Shown one piece after another: positions 52,658 to 64,000 of a stretch of 64,000 bases of DNA. Origin of the DNA: Phalacrocorax aristotelis (lineage: Eukaryota > Chordata > Aves > Suliformes > Phalacrocoracidae). How positions within the stretch are numbered: the stretch's first letter is position 1; every line of letters begins with the position of its first letter. The DNA lies in contig NC_134282.1 of NCBI RefSeq assembly GCF_949628215.1, positions 18,766,723 to 18,830,722 on the forward strand, read 5' to 3'. Below the pieces are notes generated by a model. That model had not been told where the DNA came from. It saw only the letters and a list, made by a program, of their open reading frames with translations, and made no database searches. Made by a program: the position numbers and the translations under genes.

Positions 52658-55600
52658 ATGCGCTGCCACAGCCTCCTCCTCACCCTCTGTGCCCTGGCAG
52701 GTAAGGAGTGCCTGTCCCGGAGGGAGTCCTTGGGGGGGGCACCCCGTCATCCCCTGCCTTTGCCCTTGGGGGTTCGTCACCCATGGGTGTCCATGGCCAT
52801 GCACCACCCCACTGGGGTGTCCCCAAGCTGGCAGCCTACTTTCCCCGCGTCCTGCCCTGAAGACGTCCCTGGGGTGAGCAGGGTAGGGGATGTGGGGGGG
52901 CTGCACATCCCCTGGCTTGCACACTGGTCCACTGATACACACTGTCAAGCACACACAGCTGTGTGTGCACACCCACAGTAACACACGAGTGGGCATCCCC
53001 TCCCCAGGCACACCCTGTGCCACCCTCACCCACACCAGCAGGTCCTGGGGGCATTGGTGGCTCTGCCGTCCCCAGGCGTGGGCTGCAGGAACCAGGAGGA
53101 GAAGCTGCTGCAGGACCTCATGACCAACTACAACAGGCACCTGCGCCCGGCCCTGCGTGGGGACCAGATCATCGATGTCACCCTCAAGCTCACCCTCACC
53201 AACCTCATCTCCCTGGTGAGCGACCCCCCCGCCCCAGTCCCCACAGCAGGATGGGATTTGTCCCAACACGTGGGGCAGTAGGCAGAGGTGGGCAGGGTGC
53301 TAAAGTTCTTCCTTCCTTACCAGAACGAGCGGGAGGAGACCCTCACAACCAACGTCTGGATCGAGATGGTGAGACCCCCTCATCCCCAGGCAGGACCCCC
53401 GGGCCACATTTGCGTCTCAGAATGGCACCTCATGGAAGGCTGGCACTGTAACCTGAACCCCATTTTGTGGATGCCCCCAACTGAACCCCTTTTGGGGGTA
53501 GTATGGGACAGGCAGCCCACAAGCTGCCCCACCTTGGGGAGCGCCATGACCCTCCCTCTTTGTTTCCCTTCCCCCAGCAATGGTCTGATTATCGCCTGCG
53601 GTGGGACCCCAAGAAATATGACAACATCCAGCTGCTGCGGGTGCCTTCCACCATGGTCTGGCTGCCCGACATTGTCCTGGAGAACAAGTAGGTGATGGGG
53701 CAATGGGGACATACCCCTGCAAAGGGTGTGGCAGCTGCCCCCCCTGGGCACAGTCTGGGGCTGAGCCCACCCTTTCTCCCACAGCATCGATGGGACCTTT
53801 GAAATCACCCTCTACACCAACGTGCTGGTTTCCCCCGATGGCAGCATCTACTGGCTGCCCCCCGCCATCTACCGCAGTGCCTGTGCCATCCACGTCACCT
53901 ATTTCCCTTTTGACTGGCAGAACTGCACTATGGTCTTCCAGTGAGCACCGGCTGGGCACACGCGGGCACCATGGCTGGGGCCATCCAGCAGGTCCTGCTG
54001 GGATACAAGGGATTGACATGGGATGCCCACCTTTGCCCCAGGGCAATGAGCCCCTCAGCAGACAAGTGCCACCTGCCTGTCCCCTGGCACCCCATCGGTG
54101 GCAGGAGGCACCTTGGCCAAGCCAAACACCCCAAAGCAGAGCTAGAGGTGGCCAGTGTGACCCAGTACCACGCTGGCACCCTTTGCTCATCCAGCCTGCT
54201 GCATGGCAGCCTGTGCCACCCCGTTGTCCCTCCCCAGGTCCCAGACATACAGTGCCAATGAAATCAACCTGCTGCTGACGGTGGAGGAAGGCCAGACTGT
54301 GGAGTGGATCTCCATCGACCCCGAGGCTTTCACAGGTAACACCGTGGCTACCCCCATGGCACAGGAGCATCCCGCCACAGGGAGCACCCAACAGGCCTGG
54401 TGCCATGCTGGCAGCTGCCAAAAGCAGGGCTGCAGGTGCTATTAGCAGCTTCTGACATTACATGGGCACTTAAGCTATTAGTAGAAGCGGGTGTGTGGCA
54501 GAGATTTGTTTTTCTAACCCCCCCATCTCGGGGCTCTCACCGCCTGACAGCCACTCCTGGAGAGCACTGTTCCTGGGAGCTTGATTGATGCTGGCAACGT
54601 AGCTGTCACAGCCAAACGATGACGTTTTCCATCACATTTTAATTGCATATTGAAGGAGCAAAATGCTTTTCGGGCAGCAAGATTTATTTTTTCATTACTG
54701 GCCTGAGCTGCGATCTCGATTGGGAAAAATCTATCGCTCCCACAGATGGTGGGGGAAAACAGCGCGCTGTCACCTAGCGTCACACTCAGCTTCCCCCTGC
54801 AGCACCCTAGAGGCAGGGAGATGGGGGGACCCCAGCCCCACACGTAATGCCCTGGGAGCCCCCAAGGGGCTCGAGGTGCCCCACATGTGCCCAGCTGTCC
54901 CCTCCAACAGTTTTATGGGATACACCTTTCCCTGCACTGTGCACAGCCTGGGTGCTCCATGGGGCCCACGCCAACTGCCAGCTCTCCCTTTCCTCCTCCT
55001 CTCTGGGCTGGGGGTCTGGCATCCCCATTGCCCCTGGTGGGGTGGTGGGACTCATATGGCACTGCCGTGTGGCAGAGAATGGCGAATGGGCCATCAAGCA
55101 CCGCCCTGCTCGGAAGATCATCAATTCAGAGCACTTCACCCCAGATGACATCCAGTACCAGCAGGTCATCTTCTACCTCATCATCCAGCGCAAGCCACTC
55201 TTCTACATCATCAACATCATCGTGCCCTGTGTCCTCATCTCTGCCATGGCCGTGCTGGTCTACTTTTTGCCCGCCAAAGGTAGCACTGGTGCCATGCCCT
55301 CGGGGGACATGGGGATATGCAAGGGTGGGCAGCCACAGGCAAGGAAGGACTCATTGTCCCCTCTGTGCTTGGGGACCATCAGTGCCATCTCTCACCCACT
55401 TCTGTGGTATTTGGGGGGAGGGGAGAAGCCACATAAAAAGCCTCGTGGCAGGACTTGGCCTGTTCAGCTTTGGGATGGGGGCTTTTTGCCAAAGGAGCGC
55501 AATGCCCACACCACTGCCCCATGCCAACCTCTGCCTTCCCCCCTCCTTGGCAGCGGGTGGGCAGAAATGCACTGTCTCCATCAATGTCCTCCTGGCCCAG

Positions 55601-57074
55601 ACCGTTTTCCTCTTCCTCATTGCCCAGAAGGTGCCTGAGACCTCCCAGGCTGTGCCTCTCATCGGGAAGTAAGTGATGCACAGGAACAGGGGTGCCAGCT
55701 GTCACACTGTGCCAGCAGGGACTCTGGGTGCAGTGCAGCAGTCAGTGCCCAGGGAGAGGACCCTGGCACAGAAATAACCCCCAGCCCAGGCAGGGCTGTC
55801 ACAGGGCTACCAAGTGCCTGTGTCCCACTGCCACTCCCCAGTTTCCAGCCCAGGAGGGCACTGAGAAGGACCTTACGTGCCCATAGCCTGTGACCTAGAT
55901 GTGAGGCCTGTGCTTCCTCCCCAGGTACCTGACCTTCCTCATGGTGGTGACAGTGGTGATCGTGGTGAATGCTGTCATCGTCCTCAATGTCTCTCTGAGA
56001 ACACCCAACACTCACTCCATGTCCCAGAGAGTGCGCCAGGTACCTGCTGTTGTCTTCCTGCCCCTTATACATGGGGGATGCGGTGGGTATTTGGGGACCG
56101 AGGCCGTGTCCCTTGCAGAGTGGGGTGGCAGGCATGCCTTCATCTGAGTGCAAGTCCTGGCACAAAGAGGGACCTCCAAGATGTCCCCAAGGGACCACAC
56201 TGTGCCATTAAACCCCTCCGAGCCACTCTAAACACTGGGGAGCAGCAGGTGCCAATGCACCCAGCATCCTGGTGGCACAAGGGTACCCCACGGGGATGCT
56301 CCAGGTGATGCAAGGGGACCTGATTGCATCCACTGGATGCTCTGGGCAGTGTGTGAGGGGTCAGGTCCCTGTGGGTGATGCTGTGCCCAGGTGTGCCTGC
56401 ACCTCCTGCCCCGCTACCTGGGCATGCACATGCCAGAGGAGACACCTGGGCCGCCGCGAGCAGCCCGGAGGCGCAGCTCCCTGGGGCTCATGGTGAAAGC
56501 TGACGAGTACATGCTGTGGAAAGCTCGGACTGAGCTGCTTTTTGAGAAGCAGAAGGAGAGGGATGGGCTGATGAAAACCGTACTGGAGAAGATCGGTGAG
56601 CGCCCCTGGGGGGTTGGCAATTCCCCGTGGGCAATGTGCCAGGCAGCCAGACACTGACTGGTGCCTGCTGTGCTGGCTCCACTGCCCGTAGAACGTGGCC
56701 TGGAGAGTGGCAGTCCCCAGGATTTCTGCCAGAGCCTGGAGGAGGCAGGCCCTGAGATCCGTGCCTGCGTGGATGCCTGCAACCATATTGCTAATGCCAC
56801 ACGGGAGCAGAACAACTTCAGCAGTGTGAGTTGGGGCCGGGGGGAGAGGGACCCACATGGGGGACAGTGGGGGCAGCCCTCACACCCCTCCTTGTGCCAC
56901 CGGCAGGAGAGCGAAGAGTGGATCCTGGTGGGACGGGTGATCGACCGTGTCTGCTTCTTCATCATGGCCTCCCTCTTCGTGTGCGGCACCGTCGGCATCT
57001 TCCTCATGGCTCACTTCAACCAAGCGCCTGCCCTGCCCTTCCCTGGGGACCCCAAGCAGTACCTGCCGCAGTGA
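52658..57074 (+). CDS. CHRNG, muscle nicotinic acetylcholine receptor gamma subunit
   Basis: Subunit of the embryonic/denervated muscle acetylcholine receptor. Exons: 52658-52700, 53076-53215, 53324-53368, 53578-53687, 53785-53940, 54238-54335, 55076-55279, 55554-55668, 55925-56039, 56391-56595, 56692-56825, 56907-57074; sum 1533 nt (510 codons plus stop). Signal peptide [15 protein letters not shown] precedes [17 protein letters not shown], the known chicken gamma N-terminus. The Cys loop is [16 protein letters not shown]1 lies at [13 protein letters not shown]2 in [18 protein letters not shown]3 in [17 protein letters not shown], and M4 in [15 protein letters not shown]. The loop has [16 protein letters not shown], a potential kinase site, and the amphipathic helix [15 protein letters not shown]. 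The end [11 protein letters not shown] matches the chicken type. Intron 6 (740 bases) carries a striking AT-rich element. Confidence 0.97.
54425..54780. promoter_or_regulatory. Candidate conserved element in CHRNG intron 6
   Basis: About 350 bases of AT-rich sequence inside a GC-rich gene, with no splice-bounded frame. Motifs include TTAAGCTATTAG, GATTGATGC, a CRE-like ATGACGTTTTCC, CACATTTTAATTGCATATTG and TTTATTTTTTCATTACTGG. The abrupt change of composition suggests an ancient conserved enhancer carried in the intron. Confidence 0.5.
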
Positions 57075-57303
57075 CACCTGTGGGCGCCCACCAGCCCTCC
57101 TGCTGCTGGGACCGCCGGAGCGAGGGGCTGGGTGTCCCCACACCAGCCTTCCTGGCTGAGGTCCCTGTGGGCACAGCAGATCCTGGTGCCAAGCACAGCT
57201 CTGGAGGAGGACTGCGGGTGGTGGGGCTCTGCCACCCTCCAAGCAGTGGTGGTGACGGGGAAGAGGGGAACACGGGATGGCCATGCTGTACTGCTAAATG
57301 TGG

Positions 57304-57309
57304 AAGTAA
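57304..57309 (+). terminator. Variant polyadenylation signal of CHRNG
   Basis: AGTAAA, a common single-base variant of AATAAA, about 230 bases after the stop codon. No perfect AATAAA occurs nearby downstream. Confidence 0.45.
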
Positions 57310-57319
57310 AGCCTGCAGC

Positions 57320-60300
57320 AGTCTCAGAAGCCTTTGTGGTATCATTGCCACATGCCCACTGATGGGGTTACCCTTCTCAGACAGGCTGGATGTGCCACCC
57401 ATGCAGGCTAGCTTCAGACCTCTAAGCCACACAGTTCTGTCCCAGCACCCCACAAGGGTGCTGAGAGACAAGACAAGGGGGAACCAGAGCAAAGTCTAGG
57501 TTTCTGATGGGCACTAGCACTGGCAGCAAGAGCCACATTACCCCACTGCAAATTCACAGCTTCAAGCCCAGGACAAATGGGGCCCCTTGGAATCTCTTGC
57601 CATGGCAATGGTGGCAACAGGGCAGGAATCACAGATACAACCCCCATTCTGGGGCAGCAATGGAACCAAGGATGGGATTAGGGGCAGGCACTCCCTCCCT
57701 CCATTTCTCCCTCCCCCCCAGCTGTGGAGGGCAGCTGAATTGCTGTCCCTGCTCCCTAGCAAGTGGCTTGGGGTGGGAACACTCTGGGCCACCAGGCACC
57801 CAAACCCCTCAGGGATGGATGCCCCTTGACACCCACTCTGCTACAAGCATCATTAGATGAATCCCTCCTCCACTGGCCCTCCTTGCCCCACGTGATCACC
57901 TCTGTCAAGCACAGCCCCTACCCTCCCTCCCAGTGATGCCGTGTCCTGCCCTGTGCCCCTTCACAGACCTTTGGGGCCACTGCGGCTTTGTTCCTGCTGG
58001 CAGGGGAGATGTGGGAGGTCAGCCTGGGAACTATGGCAGGCAGCGTCTGCTCCTCTGAGGCCCAGATCACGCCACCTGCGCCTGGCTCCAGGACGTGCTG
58101 TGTCTTCAGCAGCCTCACTGGCCAAGCACCAGCTGCCTCTGCTGCTGCTCGGAGAAAACTGGCTGGCTACTGCCCACCACTGGCTCCTGGCACTGCCTGC
58201 CAGAGGTGAGGGCACTGCGGGCATGGATGGAGGAGGGAGGCAAACACCCAGCAGCTGAGACATCAACTCTTGGATGCCTGCAGCCTGGTCATGGCCTGGA
58301 TCCACCCTCTGGCTGTGCCAGCCTGCCTGTGCTCTCTGCAAGGTGGCTTTTCTTGCCTCATACACGGGAGATGCGTGATGCCCACAGCACCAAGATCAGG
58401 TGGATCTGGTGCTTCAGGCTGGCACCTTCAAGCAGACAGGGATGGTGCCCACCAGCACAGGCAGGGGTGCCCAGATGAGCTCACCAAGCACCCAGTGCCC
58501 TGGCTGGGTCCTGCCTCCTGTCCCCCTGCCTGGGTCACTCCCCATAGAGCCAGCCCTGTGGCCATGGTCTGGGTGAGGTGCCCAGGTCTTGGGGCACCGT
58601 ACTCCTCCTGGCCACAGCCTTCTTGCTGGCGAATGACAGCACTGCACAGCCCTCCTGTCCCCCCACAGCCACCAAACAGTGATGTCCTCTCCCCAGCCCC
58701 AGAGTAGCTGAAGGGACAGGCTGCCCTGGCCAAGTGTCCCCAGACCTGTGAGAGTCAGAAGCTGCCATGAGCTGCCCAAACCATAGCACCAGGCATGCCC
58801 CCAGCCCCCTGGGCTCTCCCTCCCCAAGACAGTGCAGAATTAATGAGCTCCAGTCTGTCTTTGCCTGGCCATTTCCCAATGATTCCTGGGTCTCCATTGT
58901 TCTGCTGCCAGTCTCCAGGGCAAGGGGGCTCTGAAGAGGGCCCAGTACTGTCACCCACTTCTTCCCGCTCCACAGAGCTGCTGCTTCTTTCAGGTGAGCT
59001 CGGTATCCAGCATGTCCATACACCACAACTGGAAAGGGACAAGCTTTATCAGCCTGGCGGGAGCATGTGGCTGAGACCACATACTCCACAACCCCCAAGC
59101 AATGGTTTTACCTCCCCTCTGGAGGTCCCTGGGGTTTATCACCACACCAGACACAAGGAGAAAACCAAAAGCAGTAGCCAGGATGCCACAGGTCTTGGGC
59201 AGCAAATGTGTCTTGCAGGATCCAGTGGGGGAACACACTACAGGTCACCCTACCCAGAGCTAGCAGGGTGCTGGGGGGAGCTCAGCGAGACCAGAAAAGC
59301 CCCCCCAGCCCAGCATCAGCTACATGTGCCTGTACCCCATCAAGAAGCACCAACATGGGGCAAAATCATCCTTCAAGAACCCCCCAACTGCTCCCCTCCA
59401 AAACTGGGGACTCCTTTCTCTCTGAGGGCTGGGAAGCAGATTTCCTCCTTAGCTGCAGCTTGGAGACACCCAGCACACCCACCCCACCACTCCCTGAGCC
59501 CCACAGCCAAGCCCACCCCAGCCACCAGCCCCCACTTGACCAGCCACAGCCAGAGACACCCAGGGCCCATGAGCCCACCACAGCCCAGCATCCCCTTGGG
59601 AAAGAAGAGCCATGGGGCTGGACTCCAGGCCTCAAAGGTGTTCAAAGCCCTGTCAGTCTCCCCAAATGCCACTATACAGGGATCGAGAAAGTTTAAGGGT
59701 GGACAAAGCCTTCAGGATGAGGAAAGCAGGAAAAATCACAACTCACCAGATTCAGAGCTCCCACAGCTTCAGGCTTGCTTCCTGAATGAAGAGGATCTAA
59801 AATGTTTTTTTAGAGCATGATAGAGGGTCCTTCCCCTCCCAAATGACCCCATGGCTATCTTTTCACCACTCTCATTAGTCGGACAAATAGACCACAACCC
59901 AAAAGCCCTGTTCCAAAAACAGTCTGGCTCCATCCTTCTCCAAGGCATAGAAGGCACCAAACCTGGTGCTTGACACAGATCAAACACTGCTTTTCTTCTG
60001 ACCTCTGCAAAAGTTGCAGCCTTAAAGAGGACAAACACCAAGGCCCAACCAGCTAGCTCCCTTCAAGGCTGAGCAAAAGGAACCAGTGCTGAGTTCCTCT
60101 AAATCTCAACCACAGTGGCAGCAGTAGGAGAGGAACAGCCTCCCAGGGAAGGGCTCTTCCACAGCTCACTTGCAAAGCGTATTTAAGGGCGAACACAGCA
60201 GGACTGCAGCATTTTCAGATTTAATAGCAAGCCGGCACTCATCAGCACCAGCTTAGATGCAGGGCATCAGAGGCAAGAAGTGGGCGAGTACATGAAATAG

Positions 60301-63300
60301 CAGAGGTGGACGCGATGCGCAGCTGGGCACAACCACAGGACTAAATCCCTAAGTGATGTCATCTGCAAGAAGCTAAATGCACTGTGGATAAAGGGAGCCT
60401 GCAGCTAGTATTTCAGCCTTGCCTTGCAAGGCTATCTTTGCTTAGATTGCCAAAATGCAATTACAACTAAATCCCCCCTAACAAATACCGGAGAGCAGCA
60501 GGGGAGAGTTGTATTTAAAAGGAATTTTAAGTAGCAGCCGTAGTAGTACCTGATCGCAGCGGGGAAAACAAACTGTGTCTGGAAAAGAGCATTTGGTTGA
60601 GAGCTGGTAACAAAAAAGTGGCAAGAGCAGGAATAGGACTGTGGGGTCTTGAGAAGCAGAGAGAGGGATGCCACCACAGCCCGGGGAACTTCCCTGCTCC
60701 CTGCCTAGCCAGGTGCCAGCAGGCACAAACTGCCTGACCACAGGGAGCAGTCAGTGATAGCTGACAGTGCGCTGAATGTTTCTAGACAGCCTAGGACTGA
60801 CACTCTCAGTGCAGAAGACAAACACTTCAGAAGACTGAATATTTTAAACTGTTTTCTCTGCCAGTCCTGGCTGCTTTCAGTCTAGACTTCAATAATAACA
60901 TGAGGAACTTGCATTGGAGTCATGAGGCTGAAGGTCTCCCAGTCCCCAAGGCCAGTAATTGTCCCAGACATGGGCCGCTAGTTCTGCGGTTGTGATCAAA
61001 TTGGCCCAAGCAGCCCCTTCTCCTGGGGGACTGCACAGAGCACGCAGGGCAGGAGATGTGCCCCCACCTCTGGCCACAGCCTCCACTCCTGGACCCGATG
61101 CAAAGGCTCTATTAAAAATGAAAGGCAATTGTGTGATTCCCCAAGGAAAAGGGGAAAAGGCTAGAGCTGCTAATGAGTACAATTAGCGTTGTAGTCAAGC
61201 AGAATCAGAGGAAATAATTAGCTCCTATTGTTTCCGTGGCACCCGAATTGCAGTCATGCTGGCTTTCCAGGCAACCACCCATCAGTCTAGCCTCACCCCA
61301 GAGGACAGGAGACCGGGGGTTATGTGCAGCCCCTCTTCTGGTCACAACTTTCATGCAGCTCTAAGTGGCAGCCTGGGCCATCATCCTCTTCTGCTACACC
61401 CACTGTGAGGGTCCAGTTTCCCAGACAGCTGGCAACTTGCAAACCTCAGCACACCCCAGAAGCACACATGGCCTTTCCTTGGATCCAACACAGAGCAGCA
61501 CAGCTGGCTCTCCACCAAGATAGCCAGAGTCAGGGCAACTAAGGGACACCACGCAGCTCTTTGTCCTTGTTTAAGGTAAGCTTGCGGCCCCCTCACCAAC
61601 AAATAGGGCTGTGTGCAAGGCATTGCTAACCAGGGAGTATGAAAGGAGCAAAGACAAAGCACGCATCTCATTTTCTAAGCAAGATTTTTACATCTTTATC
61701 TCCTCTGCCCACATAACTCCACAAATACAGCGAAGTTTGGCCACTACTGGCACTTGGGGTGCTTTGCTGCTTCATGTAGGTGGGCAGCTCAGGGGAAGAT
61801 GCTTTATGGAGCTGGCAGAAGCAGGCCTCAGGCCTTACTGAAGCCTACAGAAATACCATCCCACCAATTTTTAGACACAGCCAAAAAAAGAGAGACTAAA
61901 AGAAACAAAGAGGCCCAATAATTTATTGGCAGAGCTGAAAGGGGGCATTTGAAAACCATAGGGCTGACTCTCAACTGGGAGGCTCCTCCCAGCTACAGAG
62001 AGATTTATAATACTGGTATCCCTCAGCAAAAGGCTCTGACGTTGAGGCAGAATCCCAGAGATCCTGCATGCCATGTAGAGAAAGAGAGGAAAGTGCTGCA
62101 AGATGCGGCCCCAAGGGCACGCTGCTAATTGAAAGGTTGGCCTCCCACCCCACTGCTAAAAAAAAAAAAACTTTGTGTATGACAAAATCAGCCTCTATTG
62201 TCACCGCTGCTGGAGGGCTTCAGATGGATCCTTCCTCCAAGAAGGAGTGCGAGAGAGTGGCCCATGAGTCCCTTCAGAGGTCAGAGGGCACTGGTGGAGA
62301 CCTCTCAGTGCTTTCAACACGGAGGGAGGAGCTTAGTGCCAACTCTTGTTCTCACAATGTGATTTTTGTGTTTCGAAAGCTTGAATTATCCCTGGAAAAG
62401 AGAGGGAAGAAAGCGGTTACAGGTGTGCATTCCTTCAGACTACAGCACCACCCCATTCCACCCACTGTGGCTACCAGTGTAGCCATCCCAGTATGTCACT
62501 CAAATCAACGCTCATTAAACCTCCCAAGCAGATCTGCTTTCTAACTAGAGACTTTTCACATAAGTCAACCTGCTGCTCCAGAACACCTGGAATACAGGTT
62601 GATCCTGGTTTCATTCCCACTCATCAGGAAGTAAAAAAGGGTCATCTCCCGTGAGCAAAGCATATGATAGACTCTGGAAACCTCCCTGAAAGATTCTGGT
62701 GTTTAAACTACTTGCAAGATCTCTTCCTTCCCAAACATTTGCCCTCAGGGATTCTGCTTGGAGCACAAATATACCATCAGTCCAACCTTCTCCTGCCTCT
62801 GCCCCTCGTATTTAGGCTTCTTTTGTCATGCTGTCAACAAGTTTAGCTCTCTGGTCTCTCCCATGTTAAAAGAATATCTAATCGGAAAAGGACACTTCCC
62901 TCAAGTTTAAATAGAAGAGTTTCTTCAGCAGCTTCTACTCACGTGAGTACAGCCACGTGAGTTGCACAGGCTACTGACAAAGAAAGGACTGCTGGTCCAC
63001 AACCTTCATTTGCCTAGTCTTGCAGCACATGGCAGCACTGAAGATGGGGCAGGTTACAGAAACCTGTGTTAATGCTTACTGCTAGCCTGTGAGCAGCAGC
63101 AATACGCAAAGCTTATTTACACATTAATAGAAAGGTGATGTGGTTTTTTTCAAGCTCAAATGGAAATAAATGAGGTTATAATTATTTTGGGAGGATAGGT
63201 TTGGCAGCTCTTCCCGTAACAGGGACAGGGCAGTAAGCTGGCCAAACCAAACACCTAGGGATGCCCCAGCATATATCACACCAAACTGGCAGAGCTGTGT

Positions 63301-64000
63301 GGAAGAGCAAAGGCAACAGCTTCAGAAGCAAGATGCTCTGCAGGACTGTATAATCCTACTTAAATCCTTGAGCTAGCATTCTGTGCTGCTAAGAGCTGCA
63401 CAGTAGCTGTAACATCACAGCACAGTGCATGCTGGAATACCTCCAGAAGGTGGGCTGGAGGAGCAGAAGGAAGTATAAAACACTCTTTAGAGAGTTAAAC
63501 AAGTTACTCTGCTATGACATGACAGCAAAAACCATGCTGGAGGCCATCAGCAGAAGACTGGGGTTCACCTTTGCACTTGCCAGCAAAGCAGGCTGTGCTG
63601 CCTTTTAGGAACATGATTCAGGACTCATTAACGGGATTCCGGTTAATTTGCAACAATGGTTTGGCTTTCTATCCCATACTGTACTTTCACCTATGCCATC
63701 TACCTCAGGAGGACAGCACATTTTGGTTAGCTCTTTCTTGGACAGGTTTCTACATTTCCCCTCCTTTCACCTTTATCGAGGTGCCCCAGGCCCTCTGCTC
63801 ATCCCTACTCTCCCTGTTCAGCATTGGTCACCCAATAAAGCTGAGACCTAAATCAACTCTGTCACTGTTTTCTTATAGACTTGGCACATTTACTACCTTC
63901 CGAGACCGGTATTTCATGAAGTGAGCTGGTTTCCTCTTCTGGAAGATCATTTGAATGTCATCTAACAATAACAACACTGCTAGGTGCCTGTGTAACATTT
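57320..64000. other. Downstream region without a recognised gene
   Basis: Base composition falls from GC-rich to near balanced, most clearly after about 59.7 kb. I searched the translated frames for EIF4E2 and TIGD1, the next human genes, and for transposase or reverse transcriptase signatures, and found none. AATAAA-like sites occur on the + strand near 63165 and 63833 and on the - strand near 61919-61924, so parts may be 3' UTR or intron of a neighbour. A 341-codon open frame at 58795-59820 has low-complexity Pro/Ser-rich sequence and is noted under findings. Confidence 0.45.
62158..62171. repeat. Poly(A) run
   Basis: An uninterrupted run of about twelve A residues flanked by ordinary sequence. 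It could be the tail of an old retroposon, but no body upstream could be recognised. Confidence 0.3.

Noticed and set aside
57320-64000. Possible retroviral, LINE or SINE remnants near AATAAA and poly(A) sites
   Set aside because: No coding signature, terminal repeat pair or recognised element body could be identified by eye.

Overview
The window is vertebrate nuclear DNA. It is GC-rich and compact, with short GT-AG introns, CpG islands and few recognisable interspersed repeats, and the two acetylcholine-receptor proteins read very close to chicken gamma and delta as I remember them. I infer a bird (homologue of chicken chromosome 9, human 2q37); a crocodilian or turtle is not excluded. The gene order, with one exception, is that of human 2q37: DIS3L2, alkaline phosphatases, ECEL1, PRSS56, CHRND, CHRNG.

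Layout. At 2133-2665 lies the last coding exon and 3' UTR of DIS3L2 (+). Two tandem intestinal/placental-type alkaline phosphatase genes follow (+, 4130-7307 and 8157-11328), each with 11 coding exons. ECEL1 (-, 20480-12277, 17 coding exons, 761 codons) is convergent with the second phosphatase. A 5-kb gene-poor interval (about 22.5-28.0 kb) holds AT-rich, homeodomain-site-rich islands that look like conserved enhancers. A complete SLC12A9-family transporter (-, 37108-28045, 13 exons, 907 codons) sits where human 2q37 has none. PRSS56 (+, 39694-46500, 17 exons, 806 codons) is divergent from it across a CpG island. CHRND (+, 47578-51567, 12 exons, 516 codons) and CHRNG (+, 52658-57074, 12 exons, 510 codons) encode the delta and gamma subunits of the muscle nicotinic receptor. 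The last 6.7 kb is less GC-rich and holds no gene I can recognise.

How the genes relate. CHRND and CHRNG are co-expressed muscle receptor subunits, and ECEL1 (DINE) acts in motor-nerve branching at the neuromuscular junction, so part of the cluster shares neuromuscular biology. The phosphatases, PRSS56 and the SLC12A9-like gene are functionally unrelated neighbours.

All exon junctions were assigned by reading splice sites and requiring frame closure; every complete gene sums to a whole number of codons. The main points of interest are the extra SLC12A9-family gene (probably an ohnolog missing from human 2q37), an AT dinucleotide at the same donor site in both phosphatase genes, a U12-type intron in the transporter, and a duplicated six-cysteine exon in PRSS56.
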